Assembly: GCF_900100665.1 (NCBI RefSeq)
Contig: NZ_FNCS01000011.1
Span: 1-64,000, forward strand
Direction: 5' to 3'
DNA length: 64,000 bases
Source: Pelagibacterium luteolum
GTDB lineage: Bacteria > Pseudomonadota > Alphaproteobacteria > Rhizobiales > Devosiaceae
The notes beneath the pieces are model-generated. The model was not told the origin of the DNA. It saw only the letters and a list, made by a program, of their open reading frames with translations, and did no database searches. Made by a program: the position numbers and the translations under genes. Of this stretch, positions 63,138-64,000 are shown piece after piece (within the stretch, counting starts at the first letter, position 1; the number at the start of each line of letters is the position of its first letter).

Positions 63138-64000
63138 CTACCGACTGAAGTTGACGCGCCAGAGGTCCTGCCAGTCCTGGCGCGCATCCCAGTCTTCAAG
63201 CGCCGTTGCAGCGTCGTAACCAAACACCCGATCGGCAACGTCCATGATCCCCGACGGCTCGTCAGCCGGCATCGAAATGTCGGTATTGGTGGGGATCTTG
63301 CCATCCACCATCTGGGGCATGATGCCCTCTTCAGTCAGCGTGTAATGGATAAACAGCCGCGCTAGGTTCGGACTGTCAGTGCCCGAAGCGATCAAACCGA
63401 GCTTAGTGTAGCTCCATCCAACCCATGGCCTGAGCTCTGTACATAGCCCCAGCGCATAGCCTAAATCATCGTTATCCCGAAACTTGGCTGAACTCATCAG
63501 CCCAACGAACGGATTGTCCTGCCCCCTCACCCCTACCGCTTCAGAAACAGCGTCATCGCCGTCTGTGATCAAGGGCGCGCTCTCGGCGAGCGCCACAACC
63601 CAGGCCGCCGTCGCGCTTGGCTGGTCGGTTTCAAGCGAGACGCCATAATGATCCTCATAGGCTTGGGCCACTTGATCGTCGGCATAGGTCTCCATCTGAT
63701 TAAACCAGTCCGAATAGGTTCCCTTCGTTAAGGGGTCCACCATTGCAAACCGACCCTCCCATTCGGGATCAGTTAACTGCCAAATATTGGTGACCGGGCA
63801 TGTTTCATGCGCCTCGGTATTGTACGCAAACACATTGGCATTGGTGGTTATCGCGAGCGGGCTCTGGAACTGAGAGGGGATTTTGTCTTCCATATCCGGT
63901 GGCAGCCAGCTTTCCACGTAGCCTTGTGGCATGAGCTGGGCAACCGCGGCTGGCGTATCGGTAATCAGCGCGACGTCGCCCTGAACGTTTCCGGCCTGCG
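63138..64000 (-). CDS. ABC transporter substrate-binding protein (Fe3+/AfuA-like class), N-terminus outside window
   Basis: The frame is open from the window end through AQLMPQGYVESWLPPDME to the stop at 63138; the signal peptide and N-terminal lobe are missing. SPLAITTNANVFAYNTE and WQLTDPEWEGRFAMVDP are typical of the class that includes iron-, 2-aminoethylphosphonate-, thiamine- and hexose-phosphate- (AfuA) binding proteins. Linkage to two phosphatases and a sugar-type LacI regulator favours a phosphorylated sugar or polyol over iron, but this is inference. Confidence 0.8.
   Translation of the reverse strand, partial: QAGNVQGDVALITDTPAAVAQLMPQGYVESWLPPDMEDKIPSQFQSPLAITTNANVFAYNTEAHETCPVTNIWQLTDPEWEGRFAMVDPLTKGTYSDWFNQMETYADDQVAQAYEDHYGVSLETDQPSATAAWVVALAESAPLITDGDDAVSEAVGVRGQDNPFVGLMSSAKFRDNDDLGYALGLCTELRPWVGWSYTKLGLIASGTDSPNLARLFIHYTLTEEGIMPQMVDGKIPTNTDISMPADEPSGIMDVADRVFGYDAATALEDWDARQDWQDLWRVNFSR

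Noticed and set aside
1-64000. tRNA or rRNA genes
   Set aside because: No cloverleaf-like sequence with TTCGA arms and no rRNA signature was noticed on reading; a covariance search was not possible here.

Overview
The window looks like chromosomal (or large-replicon) DNA of an alphaproteobacterium, most likely in the Hyphomicrobiales. This rests on the moderately high G+C, the style of the glycan, TTT-transporter and LacI/GntR genes, and a hipBA/IS21/tyrosine-recombinase accessory load. No rRNA or tRNA was seen and the genus cannot be named from the sequence. The sequence is a patchwork of core-like operons separated by accessory DNA that carries several broken genes.

Layout. 1-3.2 kb: the N-terminal part of an IS91-type tyrosine recombinase, then a hipBA toxin-antitoxin pair. 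hipB is intact; hipA has several frameshifts and is split by a 973-bp internally deleted IS21-family element with recognisable inverted ends and a 5-bp target duplication. 3.2-7.4 kb: mostly non-coding DNA with small proteins, a LysR regulator and remnants. 7.4-14.5 kb: a divergent catabolic locus with a GntR regulator, a PrpF-family isomerase and a dimethylmalate/methylisocitrate-lyase-like enzyme on the minus strand. On the plus strand it has a tripartite tricarboxylate transporter (TctC-TctB-TctA) and an AbrB-family membrane protein. A decayed second copy of the LysR gene start and its upstream region lies just beyond (14.7-14.86 kb).

14.9-21.5 kb: accessory DNA. It holds a nucleotidyltransferase-HEPN-like protein, a tandem array of five identical-stem hairpins with UNCG-type loops, and a frameshifted gene. 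Then come a terminator, a strongly structured leader, a PD-(D/E)XK-like protein, a small protein, a soluble AAA+/M41 (FtsH-like but membrane-free) protease and a tyrosine recombinase. The last four genes are tightly packed and are the best candidate for an undescribed system.

21.5-43.3 kb: a large cell-surface polysaccharide locus. It has dTDP-rhamnose genes split to its two ends (rmlC-rmlA and rmlB-rmlD), many glycosyltransferases and a GtrA-like flippase. It also has two large polytopic membrane proteins, an ABC-2 O-antigen exporter with a Wzt-type C-terminal domain, a methyltransferase fused to a coiled coil, and an initiating polyprenyl glycosylphosphotransferase. 43.7-47.7 kb: a second accessory cassette (DUF3102-like protein, two unknown overlapping genes, a divergent tyrosine recombinase). 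48.4-55.2 kb: a second glycosyltransferase cluster (two tandem GT8, an O-antigen ligase/polymerase, GT32, GT92-like, GT25).

55.5-64 kb: a phosphate-centred locus. A four-gene compact minus operon (dual-specificity phosphatase, Na/Pi symporter, calcineurin-like phosphoesterase, TetR) faces a LacI regulator across two palindromic operators sharing the core GCACAGCTGTGC. Beyond it lie two overlapping inositol-monophosphatase-family genes and an ABC substrate-binding protein cut by the window end. Together these suggest import and dephosphorylation of a phosphorylated organic compound.
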